A stretch of DNA of 64,000 nucleotides from Acanthosepion esculentum (taxonomy: Eukaryota; Mollusca; Cephalopoda; Sepiida; Sepiidae). The notes under the pieces were generated by a model. That model had not been told where the DNA came from, did no database searches, and was given only the letters and a program-made list of their open reading frames with translations. The DNA is taken from assembly GCA_964036315.1 (NCBI GenBank), contig OZ038488.1, positions 65,334,409-65,398,408 of the forward strand, written 5' to 3'. Shown one piece after another: positions 31,929 through 42,059 of the stretch. Every line of letters starts with the position of its first letter. Within the stretch, counting starts at the first letter, position 1. Position numbers and translations under genes: made by a program.

Positions 31929-32004
31929 TTATATTTACATATGCTCTATCCCTGATATTGAGCACTTTATTCCATAAATATAGCACACCTTAAAACTATA
32001 TTTC

Positions 32005-32035
<31 letters not shown>

Positions 32036-32575
32036 GGGTAAGATAATAAAAAAAAATATATATATAGGTACGGGTAAGATAAAAAATATACATACATGTA
32101 CATATAAATATATTTCTTCCATATATAGTCCCGACCTATTATCTTATACTTACACCCTTATATTATATATACAGCCTGAGTACTAGTTTAATTTAATTGG
32201 TATAACTATGGTATTTTATCTAAAAAAAGAGAGTTATCGCCCTTGATATCTTGTTTACTTCGGGATTTAAATTTAAATTTAAATAATTTTTTTAATTCTT
32301 TGTCTTTCAAACTTAAAAATTTGAATGATATAAATTATAAATAATTATAATATTTTAGGCAACAATAATTAAATAAACAAGTTTTAACACAATTCTGAAT
32401 AATCACTATGAGAACAGGAATCTCATAATGGTCAGAATATACAGAGCACCAGAAGATTGCAAGACTGCATGAAACTTCGAGTCATGCTATCAACGTTGAA
32501 TATTATGCATAATTACTAAATTCTATTTTAGACTAACACCAACATAAAGGCATTAAATAGTTATTATAACCTTAG
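31929..32575. other. AT-rich sequence with small TA runs
   Basis: (TA)n at 32,010-32,034; otherwise nothing recognised. Confidence 0.4.
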
Positions 32576-32579
32576 TTCA

Positions 32580-32760
32580 TTGTCAAGTTTTTTTGAATTC
32601 TCGTATACTTGTATTTTGATTGGTCATTCCAGCTTATGCAACAGCGTTTCCCCTTGCAAGGGGTGGTTAATTGATTTGAATCTTTTAAAACCCTTTATTC
32701 TACATTCAACATCATCACTTGATAAGACACCAGAGGTGTTGAAACAAAACGGCTATTTTT
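32580..32760 (+). ncRNA. Hammerhead-like motif with intact stem II and GAAAC
   Basis: TTGATAA (32,719-32,725), then stem gACACC/GGTGTt (32,726-32,731 and 32,735-32,740, five Watson-Crick pairs plus G-U), loop AGA, then GAAAC (32,741-32,745). The first box differs from CTGATGA by C3 to U and G8 to A, two positions that pair with each other in hammerhead structures. Upstream 140 bp has no recognised frame. Confidence 0.5.
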
Positions 32761-32803
32761 GTAGTGATTTTATAACATATTTATGTTATAATTTTCGAAT
32801 AAA

Positions 32804-32809
<6 letters not shown>

Positions 32810-32878
<69 letters not shown>

Positions 32879-32883
32879 ATATA

Positions 32884-32956
<73 letters not shown>
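32810..32956. repeat. (TA)n-(GT)n-(TA)n microsatellite
   Basis: TA to 32,860, GT 32,861-32,878, TA to 32,956. Confidence 0.98.
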
Positions 32957-32959
<3 letters not shown>

Positions 32960-33358
32960 CAGCAGTTTTTCTTTTATATATTTTCATTGAATATGACAGA
33001 AAAGAATATTTAAATTTTTTCAGTTTTGTGATTGTATTTTCATGCGATTTCTTTTTGAGTATTGTGTATATGGAGATATTGTCCATTGTGTATTTTGTTT
33101 TGAGCAATTTTGGCTCATATTTTAACCATTTTATTGCTGAGGGGTAGTAATATTCATGCTAACAATGATTGTTCTGGTTTGTTTCTTATACTTATTCTTA
33201 TTGTACAAGAATCATAGTAATTTCATTCTTAGTGTAGTTTTTGTTTAGTTTACAAGTACAGGCAAGATAACTTGGCTCCTGTCAAAAAAAAAAGTGCTAT
33301 TTTAGGCAGGTTAGTTATTTTTACAAAATATTCTTGTCCATCATATTCAACTATATAC

Positions 33359-33362
<4 letters not shown>
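32957..33362. other. Unassigned AT-rich sequence
   Basis: Nothing recognised. Confidence 0.4.

Positions 33363-33422
<60 letters not shown>
33363..33422. repeat. (TA)n microsatellite
   Basis: Immediately 5' of a SINE head. Confidence 0.98.
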
Positions 33423-33424
<2 letters not shown>

Positions 33425-33425
<1 letters not shown>

Positions 33426-33665
33426 GGATGTGTGGTGGTGTAATGGATAATAGCTCAGATTGAGAAATCAGAGACCAGAGTTTGAATTCCAGTTAAAGTC
33501 ATTACATTCACTTACATGCAAATACCCTTAAGAAATGTATGAATCCATTTATTCTCCCCTCAGCTGCTATGTGTAAATAGTAAGAAAGATTGGGTTGTAT
33601 AGCCTTGGCTGGCAACCAGTCTAGGAGAAGAACAACTCTGAATTCATAACCTGACAAAGATCCTT
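33425..33665 (+). repeat. tRNA-derived SINE
   Basis: Head 'ggtggtgtaatggataatag' (box A), 'agagtttgaattccagtt' (box B), 'acaaatacccttaaga'-type body ('caaatacccttaagaaatgt'), 'cagctgctatgtgtaaatag', and 'ggctggcaaccagtctagga' at the 3' side. Better preserved than most copies here. Confidence 0.85.
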
Positions 33666-33825
33666 TGGAAACCTGGTTGCTCACTATATGCACCAGTTCT
33701 CTGCATTCAGCTCTTTCTAAAAGTGTGATTGGGTCTTCACAAGCCTTCGCCAGTACAATAAGATCACACGTGTGGATAGTCTTGTTGATTGTTTCTAAGA
33801 ACTGAGCTGGTGTACCCACATACAT

Positions 33826-33830
<5 letters not shown>
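33666..33830 (-). other. Open segment of unknown origin next to the SINE
   Basis: The minus strand is open for about 55 codons with non-repetitive composition: TPAQFLETINKTIHT then CDLIVLAKACEDP and ERAECRELVHIVSNQ. It is bounded by (TA)n on its 5' side and by the SINE on its 3' side. No domain recognised; could be an exon fragment or an unfamiliar transposon ORF. Confidence 0.25.

Positions 33831-33875
<45 letters not shown>
33830..33875. repeat. (TA)n microsatellite
   Basis: Separates the preceding open segment from the DD37D mariner relic. Confidence 0.97.
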
Positions 33876-33877
<2 letters not shown>

Positions 33878-33882
33878 CATAT

Positions 33883-34675
33883 ACACAGGGTGCGATGGGT
33901 AAATTGTCGCCATATTTTAATTTTAATTTTACATGTTTGCTGTTTGTTTTTGATTTTGTCAGCTTCACAGTATATTAGGGTGAGCTGGGCAGCATCTGTG
34001 AAAAAAAGAGCACCATGATGCAATTCACTCAATCAGAAATTTGAAAATAGCATGTTGTACTGCTCGGCATTCATTTCAGAGTGCTTGGGTGTCAATCTGA
34101 GGATAGTGCACATGTTTTGGAAAGAATTGGATGAGTCTAATGGTGATTGCAAAGGTACAGCATCTCAGAAAACTCACTCTGATTATTCTGATAAGAACTA
34201 CCAAATTTGTTCATAATGGCTTCAGACTCAACACAGACACTTATATCAAGTCCCTTCAGAAGGTTGTGCTACCCTGGGTCAAGAGGGAGGCTGCTGGAAG
34301 ACCCTATATCTGGTAACATGACTCTGCACCATGTCACACAAGTAGCAGAACCCAGTCATGGCTGTCAGACACTTTTTGCAGCCACATCATTCCTTACATC
34401 TGGACACCTAACTCCCCAACCCCCTTATGTGTGAGATGCAGTTGAGTGAGATATTAACAAAAACTCCTTGTAACACAAAAGATTAACTAAAGGCAAGGAT
34501 TATAGCAGCATTCACCAACTTAAACAAGGGGACCCTCCAGAAAAGATGTAGGAGATTCTGAAGTATTCTGGAGGCCATGATTGAAGCCAATGACAATTTT
34601 ATTGAATAAATTTATTCTTCTGTATTTCAAGATATTTTTGTGCAATTTTGGCACAGATATTTTATAGGTGATTTT
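33883..34675 (+). mobile_element. DD37D (maT-like) mariner relic, copy B
   Basis: TIR-like start 'cagggtgcgatgggtaaatt' at 33,886. N-terminal region near 34,010 ('ccatgatgcaattcactc', start MMQFTQ-like). The frame 34,131-34,316 reads FRLNTDTYIKSLQKVVLPWV then AAGRPYIW and a stop, followed by a decayed DSAPCH block at about 34,320. The C-terminal region is at 34,430-34,600. As in copy A, sequence between the N-terminus and the middle is deleted, but the breakpoints differ. The right TIR is not recognisable. Confidence 0.75.
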
Positions 34676-34714
34676 ATTATGAGATCATGATATATATTTT
34701 TATATATCAAGAAT

Positions 34715-34745
34715 TTTGTTGGCCTGAAGGACAAAACGTGTCACA
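34715..34745 (+). ncRNA. Eroded hammerhead-like remnant
   Basis: 'ttggcctgaaggacaaaacg' resembles the 16.79-kb motif (GGAC then AAAAC), but the first box is lost. Confidence 0.25.
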
Positions 34746-35092
34746 AGTAAACTTTTTTTTCACTTTATTGATGTAGTTTTAACAAATTTCATGTTAAGTT
34801 TAGATAAATTCTTTTCAATTGTAGTAGTAATAGAGATGTAGGATAATTAATATGAAAAAGTGATAAACAAAAAGAAAAAGAAATAAAATGAAATTGGTTA
34901 GACTATATACCTAAACATATATTAAAAACAATTAAATTTAAAAGTTTAAAACTTCAGCATCCCCATCCACTTTGTGTGCATGGGTAGTAACATCAATGTA
35001 AATATCATTTTAGTTCTATGAAGTCTTAAAGAATGAAATGCAGCACACAAAAAATTGTTTCTGTTTTGTCATTAATTTTCTTAACATTGTTC

Positions 35093-35095
<3 letters not shown>
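34746..35095. other. Unassigned AT-rich sequence
   Basis: Nothing recognised. Confidence 0.4.

Positions 35096-35158
<63 letters not shown>
35096..35158. repeat. (TA)n microsatellite
   Basis: Directly followed by the hammerhead-like element at 35.16 kb, as at 21.79 kb. Confidence 0.98.
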
Positions 35159-35159
<1 letters not shown>

Positions 35160-35330
35160 TCAAATGTAAAAGAACGAAGAGTAAGATTTCAGTGTTCAAA
35201 ACATTCATTTAAAACAGCGCTCAATACAAAAGTAGAGCAATAAATATTTATCGTGATTTCCCACCTGATGAAATGTTAAAAAAATTTTTAACTTTCAAAC
35301 AAGACATACAGTTTTGTAGTGGGTATGTGC
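35160..35330 (+). ncRNA. Hammerhead-like element with intact CTGATGA box
   Basis: CTGATGA at 35,265-35,271, then a strong AT stem GTTAAAAA/TTTTTAAC (35,275-35,292 region), then 'tttcaaacaagac', where GAAAC has become CAAAC. The upstream part ('gtaaaagaacgaagagtaag', 'gcgctcaatacaaaagtag') is homologous to 21.80-21.87 kb. Confidence 0.45.
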
Positions 35331-35353
35331 ATGTTCTAATGCAACACTGCATA

Positions 35354-35356
<3 letters not shown>

Positions 35357-35414
<58 letters not shown>
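35357..35414. repeat. (TA)n microsatellite
   Basis: Supplies the TA target of the Tc1 MITE that follows. Confidence 0.98.
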
Positions 35415-35417
<3 letters not shown>

Positions 35418-35804
35418 TACAGTTCAAAAGTTTGAGATCAACAATGGTAATTTTTAAATTTAGAACAGAAAGTAGTTGTTTTTTATTTTAAATAAGAGAA
35501 AATTATTATACATGGTTAAAAAATGTGAGACATGATTTTTTTATTAGAAATTTTATTATGACAAAAAGAAAAAAACGCATTTTATGATTAAATTTTGCTC
35601 TTGTCAAAATATCCTCCTGCTATATGATTACTGCAGCACAAATGTTTGGCATTCATTGTAAATGTTTCTCAAAGTACAAGTTTGATAATTGATTCCATTT
35701 TTTTTCAATGACTCTAAGAGCTCTTTTTCATTTGTGGTCATTCTTCTCTCAAGTTTATCCCATGCTAATTCTGGGATGGCTTTAAACTTTTGAACTGTAG
35801 TGTA
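35413..35804. mobile_element. 388-bp non-autonomous Tc1-like element (MITE)
   Basis: Element 35,415-35,802 with terminal inverted repeats: 'cactacagttcaaaagttt' at the left and its exact reverse complement 'aaacttttgaactgtagtg' at the right. TA flanks both ends (35,413-35,414 and 35,803-35,804). The minus strand keeps the end of a Tc1-type transposase: PELAWDKLERRMTTNEKELL and NGINYQTCTLRNIYNE (35,628-35,780), so it is a deletion derivative of a transposase-bearing parent. Confidence 0.93.
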
Positions 35805-35825
35805 TATATATTTATATATATATAT

Positions 35826-35930
35826 GAACATTGAAGTCAACATTCAGAAGTGACAGGCTGTTTCATGCTAGATGATTGCGTCTAGCATGAAAAAGCCTGT
35901 TACCTCTGAGTGTTGACTTCAATGTTCACT
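35826..35930. repeat. Foldback element FB-A, copy 4 (complete)
   Basis: Left arm 'gaacattgaagtcaacattc' ... 'gacaggctgtttcatgctag' and right arm 'ctagcatgaaaaagcctgtt' ... 'gagtgttgacttcaatgttc'. Arms are about 50 bp with around five mismatches, centre at about 35,876. TATATA sits on both sides. This copy defines the family. Confidence 0.9.
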
Positions 35931-36082
35931 TTTTATATATAAAATATATAATATTTCAGAAAATATGCTTTCTGTAAATAATTCAGTTTTACTGTTAATC
36001 CTCCTGACAAATGTAGATCATAGCTGCAAAACCCTTAGTACAGAAAGATAAATTGAATATTTAATTGTATTTGTTTTTGTTG

Positions 36083-36086
<4 letters not shown>

Positions 36087-36140
<54 letters not shown>
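36087..36140. repeat. (TA)n / (GT)n microsatellite
   Basis: Short TA then about 22 GT repeats. Confidence 0.97.
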
Positions 36141-37145
36141 AAGTAATAGTTCTGATGAAGAGTCATGTTATTTTCTCAGTTTCCTCTTTCCCTCTTTATC
36201 TTGCATAAATAACAGGCATATTGCCATTTTCAGCATTCTTTAAACTCTTCATGGTCCTTATTGATGAGTTCTGCGGCCATTCTTTACTGTTACTAAGTTT
36301 TCAGGAAGACTTATAGAGCCCAAATGAAATTGATCAATTCCTGCACTGATGATGTCATAGATGATTCACCCTTCCCAGCTTGCCCCAGCCTGGCCTGTAT
36401 GATTCATGCTACCAATAATAGCAAAATAAAGTTCTCGTTCTACAAATACACCTTAAGTTGTAATGAGAGCTTAATATTAAAAATTTAAAGAAAAATAGCT
36501 ACAAAAGGAGATCATTTTTTTTAAAAGAAAAGAAGAAAATTAACAGAAAGAGAGAAGCAAAAAAGATGAATCAACAACCTGACAAATTTACAAATGAAGA
36601 TTTAGAAGCTAAAAAAAAATGAATATTAGACAAATTAAAAAAAAAAAATGCTGATCAAATTGGAAAGATTTACTAATTGTATCTTGTTGGGATATTTTTC
36701 TCATATTAGGCTGTTGCAATTAAATAATGCAAGGTTCAGTAAGAATTTTTGCCTTTTTATCTGTTTTTCTTTCTTTTTTTCACTATGGTATTTTTGCAGT
36801 CCGTAATCAAATTGAGTCAGTCAATTTTCTCTGAATATTTAAAAAAAAAAATTTTTTGTGCGAGTAGGGAGATTGGTGTATGGGGGTTTTAATTGATGTA
36901 TTTTTCCAACTTGTCAACATGTTTCTGTTTTCTGCCAGACTTTGATTAATGAGCAAACTGAATAAAACATCCTATTTTATAATATAAAACACAATGAAAC
37001 TTTATATATTTATTGGACATGCTGGCACACCTTCTCTTCTTCGTAATGAGACATGCCATTGTTATGGTTACATGAAGAGTTAATGCCAATAACTGAGCAT
37101 AGCTAGTGTTACCATGCTAATGAAATATCTTATTACTAAGAAGAG
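36141..37145. other. Unassigned 1-kb stretch
   Basis: 36,140-36,450 is mixed composition ('cttgccccagcctggcctgt') and might be an unrecognised repeat. 36,480-37,140 is AT-rich with poly-A runs. Confidence 0.4.
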
Positions 37146-37147
37146 AA

Positions 37148-37365
37148 GTGCAGGTGGTGTAATGGCTAGCAGTTTGGAACAAGACATTTGTGAGTCAGGT
37201 TCGATTTCTGGTTGAGTGCATTACATTCACTTTCACACAAATAACCTTAGGAAAGGTATGAAACTTCTTTTTTTCCGTCCCCCAGCTATAGGTTAAATAG
37301 CAGGGCAGATTGGCCATAGTCAGCAACCAGTCTAGGAGAAGGGCAACTCATAGTCATGGTGTAGC
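37148..37365 (+). repeat. tRNA-derived SINE
   Basis: Head 'gtgcaggtggtgtaatggct' (box A), 'caggttcgatttctgg' (box B), 'gcattacattcactttcac', 'ataggttaaatagcagggca' and 'cagcaaccagtctaggagaa'. Same family as 33.4 kb. Confidence 0.85.
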
Positions 37366-37775
37366 AAATATTATGCAGCCAATGAAAGGATCGTGGAATT
37401 CACAATGACACTATGAAATCAACCTGCAGCTGATATGATTGATAATAAAATAACGGAACTTATGAACGTTTTTTGCCTGGAATGATTATAAATATGACAA
37501 AAAAGGCCTGGGAAATAAACACAGTGTTAAATCAAAGAAATTCAAACATAAATCAAAAGCAAAATTATTTTACAATATTTTTTGAGGATAATAATAATAG
37601 CTGGCCACTTGTATCCGAAGATACCCATCTATTAGAGCAACTAGCCAATCCCTATTGCAGACGCTCGCTCAGGCACATTTGTGTTTGTTCAACACCCACA
37701 GAGCCAACCTGTGGTTTATACTGCAACTATGCCAAGCAGACCTTAGTTAAAGATTCTGGGAGAGGGTGTGTTATC
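37366..37775. other. Unassigned sequence
   Basis: Nothing recognised. Contains a 101-residue open frame of ordinary composition with no motif. Confidence 0.35.
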
Positions 37776-37779
37776 TAGC

Positions 37780-38078
37780 ATGATCAACAATCTGAACAAG
37801 GCCAGCACACTCAAACCCTCGGTCACAATGACTTGTGACTTTGTGTTAGCACAGCTATTGACACCCCCACCCATGGTTCTGTCTAACCAATTTCATTCAC
37901 AAGCCTTGGGTAAACCCATGGTATGGTTTTCAGGCACTTTCTAAAGGTGCTGCATGCTGGGATGCAGACCGATAACATCAGGAAGTTTGCTTTCTGACAA
38001 ATCGATCATGGTGAGATTCGAACACTGGTCTCATGGTCAGAAAGCAAATGTTCTAACCACTTGGCCACATGCCCATTT
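37780..38078 (-). repeat. tRNA-derived SINE of a second type
   Basis: Minus strand: 'catgtggccaagtggttaga' (box A), 'gtgttcgaatctcacc' (box B), then a body ending with 'gagtgtgctggccttgttca'. The head is shared with the fragment at 2,958. Confidence 0.75.
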
Positions 38079-38084
38079 GAGGAT

Positions 38085-38590
38085 AATGGTAATAGTAATA
38101 ACAATATTAGCTTTTTCCTTATAAGGAAACATTTGGCATTCATTGAATGAGCCAGTACTACTTCCAGTTGAAATTTATAAAGTCTTTTTCTTAAAACAAT
38201 TTTTCAGGAAAATTTCTCAAGTCCAGTAAATGTTATCACTCTTTCCGTATTGATGGAGGCTTCCTTCCAAAACTTTTGTTTAAAGTAATGTGAACCATCA
38301 ACATCTTGATTATATCATTATTATCTCCTCAAGTTACATGTGATATCCATTTTAATTGTTGATGCTGATGAAAATCCTCATGTGATGTAGTTCTGCTATT
38401 TGGTAAAGTTCTCTGTTTGTGATTCTGTAGCACCAGTCCACAAGATTTGAAAAAGTATGGCCTCACTCACTCATTGATCTTAGAAAGTGGTTGTATACAG
38501 CTGACAGTTTAGATATTTCTGAACCAGTTTGGCACCATTCATAACTATATAAATGTCACAATCTGACGAGGCTATTTAAGAACATGACTC
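38085..38590 (-). pseudogene. LINE-F 3' part, left arm of an inverted pair
   Basis: Minus strand carries, in order, 'aaatagcctcgtcagatt', 'atggtgccaaactggttcag', 'taaaatggatatcacatgta', 'gaatgccaaatgtttcctta' and the family terminus 'taaggaaaaagctaatattg'. The same blocks recur on the plus strand at 38,640-39,145. Confidence 0.75.
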
Positions 38591-38639
38591 ATGTTTTCAG
38601 GTTAATGTTTTGATTTCATAGCAATTTACAAAACAGTAA

Positions 38640-39145
38640 CCTCAATTCATGTTCTTAAATAGCCTTGTCAGATCAAGACTTATATATGGATGTCATGCAT
38701 GGTGCCAGACCCATTCAGAAATATCTAAACAGCTGTATACAACCATTCAATGGTTAAAAATGGCTTTGAACAAGTGAAGTCAGTGGATCTTGGTGAAGAC
38801 CATCCTTCCTTCTTTGAATCTAGACTGGCACTATAGAATCACAAAAAAAGAAGTGTGCCAGATACCAAAAACCACATCACTTGAGGACATTCAACTGCAC
38901 CAACAGCTAAAATGGATATCACATGTAAGTTGAAGAGAATATAATAATATAATCAAAATATTGATGGTCTACACTACTTCAAACAAAAGATTAGGAAGGA
39001 AGCCCCCATCGATACTGGAAAGAGCAATAAGGGTTACTGGACTTGAGAAAACTATTTTCTTGAAACTTCAAATTTCTCAGTCAATGAATGCCAAATGTTT
39101 ACTTATAAGGAATAATATTACCATTACCATAATTGCTTATTGAAG
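38640..39145 (+). pseudogene. LINE-F 3' part, right arm of an inverted pair
   Basis: Plus strand translation has SRLIYGCHAW-like ('agacttatatatggatgtca'), WISH ('aaatggatatcacat'), then KRLGRKPPSILERAIRVTGL (38,985-39,045). It ends with 'ttacttataaggaataat' and 'attaccattaccat'. Arms are about 500 bp, separated by about 50 bp, head to head. Confidence 0.75.
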
Positions 39146-40000
39146 CTGGATCTAGCAGAATAAGAGGCAAGGTTATCTTCTGTATATTATTAGTTGTTAT
39201 TCTTAGATTTCTGTTGAATTCATTCTCTGACACCATAATTATCAACATTACATATTTGTCTAACATGTCCAATTATTCAACTGTTTTATTCAGTTTATTA
39301 ATTCCACGTTTACCTCCCTTTCCATTACAGATGGGACAGGAAATATAGAAATAAATACACATTGATAATTATTATCTATTTTAATACTATGTAAATTAAA
39401 CACTGTTTAAATACATATTATTTAAAGCATACCATGTGGAGACATGTTGAAAATTACTATTGAAAAAAGAAAAGGTAATGTATGTCCTTTTAAGTGGACA
39501 ATAAAAGAAGATCGCTGTCTAATTTTTACGATAGTAATTTTCAACATTTCTTCTGTGCTTAAGTTTTGTATCACCAATAAATTGTTTAGGTTAAATCCTG
39601 GATAAAATGTGGCAATGTCAAATTCCCAGGTTAAGAAAGAAAGTTTTTTGATTATTCATCAAAAAGCAAATTGTAAAACAAATGCAGTTTGTTTGCAAAA
39701 TTCATGCTGATATGGCTTCTGGAGGAAACAAAATGGCTACTGGAGAATGTTGGATCCATTCAAACAACCTCAAGAGAAGAAGATAGCACAGTACCTGCAA
39801 GCTGGCAGGATGAATTATCTATGGGTCTTGCCTATTGGCTGAAACTAGTAAGTTTGCCTCCAGCACCAATAATCGGCATTCCCAAAAATACTCTGCCTCC
39901 AGTCACAATGATATACATTCAAAATAAGATCTGTATTTCAGTTCTTTGAAAGATTAGTTTGTTAACCAAAGCTCTGCAGTACAGTTGCTAAGCTTTTTCC
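39146..40000. other. Mostly unassigned, with a small inverted repeat at 39,444-39,547
   Basis: 'atgttgaaaattactat' (39,444-39,460) is perfectly repeated in inverse at 39,531-39,547, enclosing about 70 bp that has a smaller 'tgtcc...ggaca' stem. The 86-residue frame at 39,689-39,949 shows no known motif. Confidence 0.45.
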
Positions 40001-40110
40001 TATGGCACAAGGCCACAAGTGTAGAGCAGCCAGTGAGTAACAAACAGATTACAGCAGTAACTGCCTCTGAGGCTAGTTAACTCATTACTACTCAATGTTA
40101 AAATGGCTAT
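40000..40110. repeat. 'tggcacaaggcca' SINE tail
   Basis: 'ctatggcacaaggccacaag' and 'cagccagtgagtaacaaaca' match the cluster at 5.0-5.7 kb. Confidence 0.6.
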
Positions 40111-40184
40111 ATTACATTTTGTATTTTTTACCTTGTAGTTAAGACAGAGTCTCATGGAATCGTAACTTTGTATATATTCTGTCT

Positions 40185-40300
40185 TCTTAATTCCTGTTCT
40201 TTTTTTGTTCTCTCTTCTGAATAATGTTTATTTTTTCTCACATTTTGTTTTAGTGGCTTTAGTACCTTGCTTGGGGTGAAATGATTAAAAAATAAAAATA
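40185..40300 (+). repeat. LINE-D extreme 3' end
   Basis: 'ttgttctctcttctgaataa', 'tagtggctttagtaccttgc' and 'ttggggtgaaatgattaaaa' with an A-rich tail. Confidence 0.7.
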
Positions 40301-40708
40301 TTTTGGTGGATGTTTTTCCAATCTTTAATTTGAAGAATTTTCCTATGAATTTTAATTTAAAAATTGTGAACCTCTGAACTATCACTGAGCATAGAAGAAT
40401 TTTAACAATTATATTTCCATTTCAGGGCTGGGTACAGTTCTTAGATAAATAGTGAAAAAATGTCTAGAATTAAGTATATTTATTATTCCACATTGTGGCT
40501 GGTCATAGCACTCCTTCAGTTCAAAAAGTAGGTAGAAAATCTCATGAGGCATCTTAAGGCAGATGGTACGCATTGATTGGGCATTTGAGGTGAGCCTACT
40601 GGTTTTTGGATGAATCAGCAAATGACAAGCAAGAAATCAGTAATAAAACCTTTGTGACTTTTCCCTTTCCATTTATTGTCAGTTTGCTGTTGTGTTTTGA
40701 TCATTTTG
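40301..40708. other. Unassigned sequence
   Basis: Nothing recognised. Confidence 0.4.

Positions 40709-40710
<2 letters not shown>

Positions 40711-40778
<68 letters not shown>
40711..40778. repeat. (CA)n microsatellite
   Basis: About 34 CA repeats. Confidence 0.98.
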
Positions 40779-40782
<4 letters not shown>

Positions 40783-41047
40783 TGCACATGCATGCACACA
40801 CAGAGATACATACAATATAATTTCCTGTATTGTCCATTTTCTCTGGCTATATGCATGAAGTCATGTTTGCTAATCTTAATAACAGCCATGCTATGACACC
40901 TGTTTATTTATTACTAGTAACTTACTCCAGTTTAATTACATTTTATTACAACATTTAAGTGTTCTAACTAAATCATAAAAATTTGTATCAGAGAAATAGA
41001 TAATAAATTTGTCATATAAGATACTTACTTTCAGGAACTTAGACAAA

Positions 41048-41126
41048 GTATTACTAGTATTTGGTAGTATTACTAGTATTTGGTAGTGTTACTAGTTTTT
41101 GATAGTATTACTAGTATTTGGTAGTC
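41048..41126. repeat. ~20-bp minisatellite
   Basis: Four copies of 'attactagtatttggtagt' with small variants. Confidence 0.9.
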
Positions 41127-41139
41127 AACAAAAAAGTGC

Positions 41140-41605
41140 AAGAGCATTTGGTGCAAGATCAAAGAACATTCTTATTTTTGTTTGGTCCTCTTATATGGCA
41201 GGGAATAATGGACAATCTTCTCACAGATGAAGAAAAGACTTGAGGCAACACAAATGTGGTTCTCATGGAAGGAGGTTGAGAATACCATGGACAAAACATG
41301 TGGGCAATGAAGTTTTAGCAAAAAGGGAAACAAAAAGGACACTTATACTTAACATCAGAGAGAGATAGTTGAAATTTCTTGGCATGTAATGAGGAAACAG
41401 GTTTTAAGGACATGTTGAAGGCAAGAGGGGCAGAAAAAGCAGAAGATAAGCTGCCTAATGAGCTTGTTTAAATGGCTGATAGAACAGGGATTAGGAGAGA
41501 TAGAGAAAAGACAAAATTTACTAAAAGCTACAAAAGACAGGAAATTGTGGAGAGCCATGATCACTCATGTTATGAAGAAACATGGCACATAGAAGTAGAA
41601 GATAA
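41140..41605 (+). pseudogene. LINE-A RT C-terminus and 3' end
   Basis: 'gtcctcttatatggcaggga' (LLYG), 'atgaagaaaagacttgaggc', 'acaaatgtggttctcatgga', 'gacaggaaattgtggagagc' (DRKLWRA) and 'catggcacatagaagtagaa' (3' end) in order. Frame broken by stops. Parts of the interior are shortened. Confidence 0.78.
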
Positions 41606-41958
41606 CCTAGGTGCTGCTATTTGAAATAGCCAAAGTGCTCTTATAAATAAAATATCTAAGTTATTATAGATGCTGCAACATGATAATAGACACTCTGCTG
41701 TAGTTACTGCTATATGAAATACTCATGATGCTCTAGATGCTGCAACATGAAAAATCCATGATTCACTAGGTGATGCTACATGAAATAGCCACTATGTTCT
41801 AAGTGCTGCTATATGAAATAGCCATGGTGCTCTAGAGTCTTCTACATGAACTAACAATGATGCACTAGTTGCTGCTACATGAAATAGCCACTATGCTCTA
41901 AGTGCTGCTACATGAAATAAGCATGATTCTCTAGGGGCTGCTACATGAAATAGTAAGT
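41606..41958. repeat. ~40-bp minisatellite
   Basis: Eight to nine copies of a unit of the type 'gctctaagtgctgctacatg' + 'aaatagccatgat', most similar between 41,760 and 41,955. It starts right after the LINE-A 3' end. Confidence 0.85.
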
Positions 41959-42059
41959 TCCTTTTATGATACAAGCAACTGAGCCGAAAATACTGATTTA
42001 TTTCAAGTTTCTCTAATCTAAAAGCCTAATGACATATTCATGGTAATAAAAAACAATAA

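Noticed and set aside
32580..33107. Long YIYIYI, THTHTH, VCVCVC and SLSLSL frames across microsatellites
   Set aside because: Translations of (TA)n, (CA)n, (GT)n and (GA)n; not genes.
33508..34032. 174-residue minus frame as one protein
   Set aside because: It runs through a SINE, a (TA)n tract and the 5' part of a DD37D mariner in antisense; only the short middle segment is unexplained.
36141..36190. Further hammerhead at 'ctgatgaagagtc'
   Set aside because: No GAAA box at a suitable distance on the same strand and no stem II.
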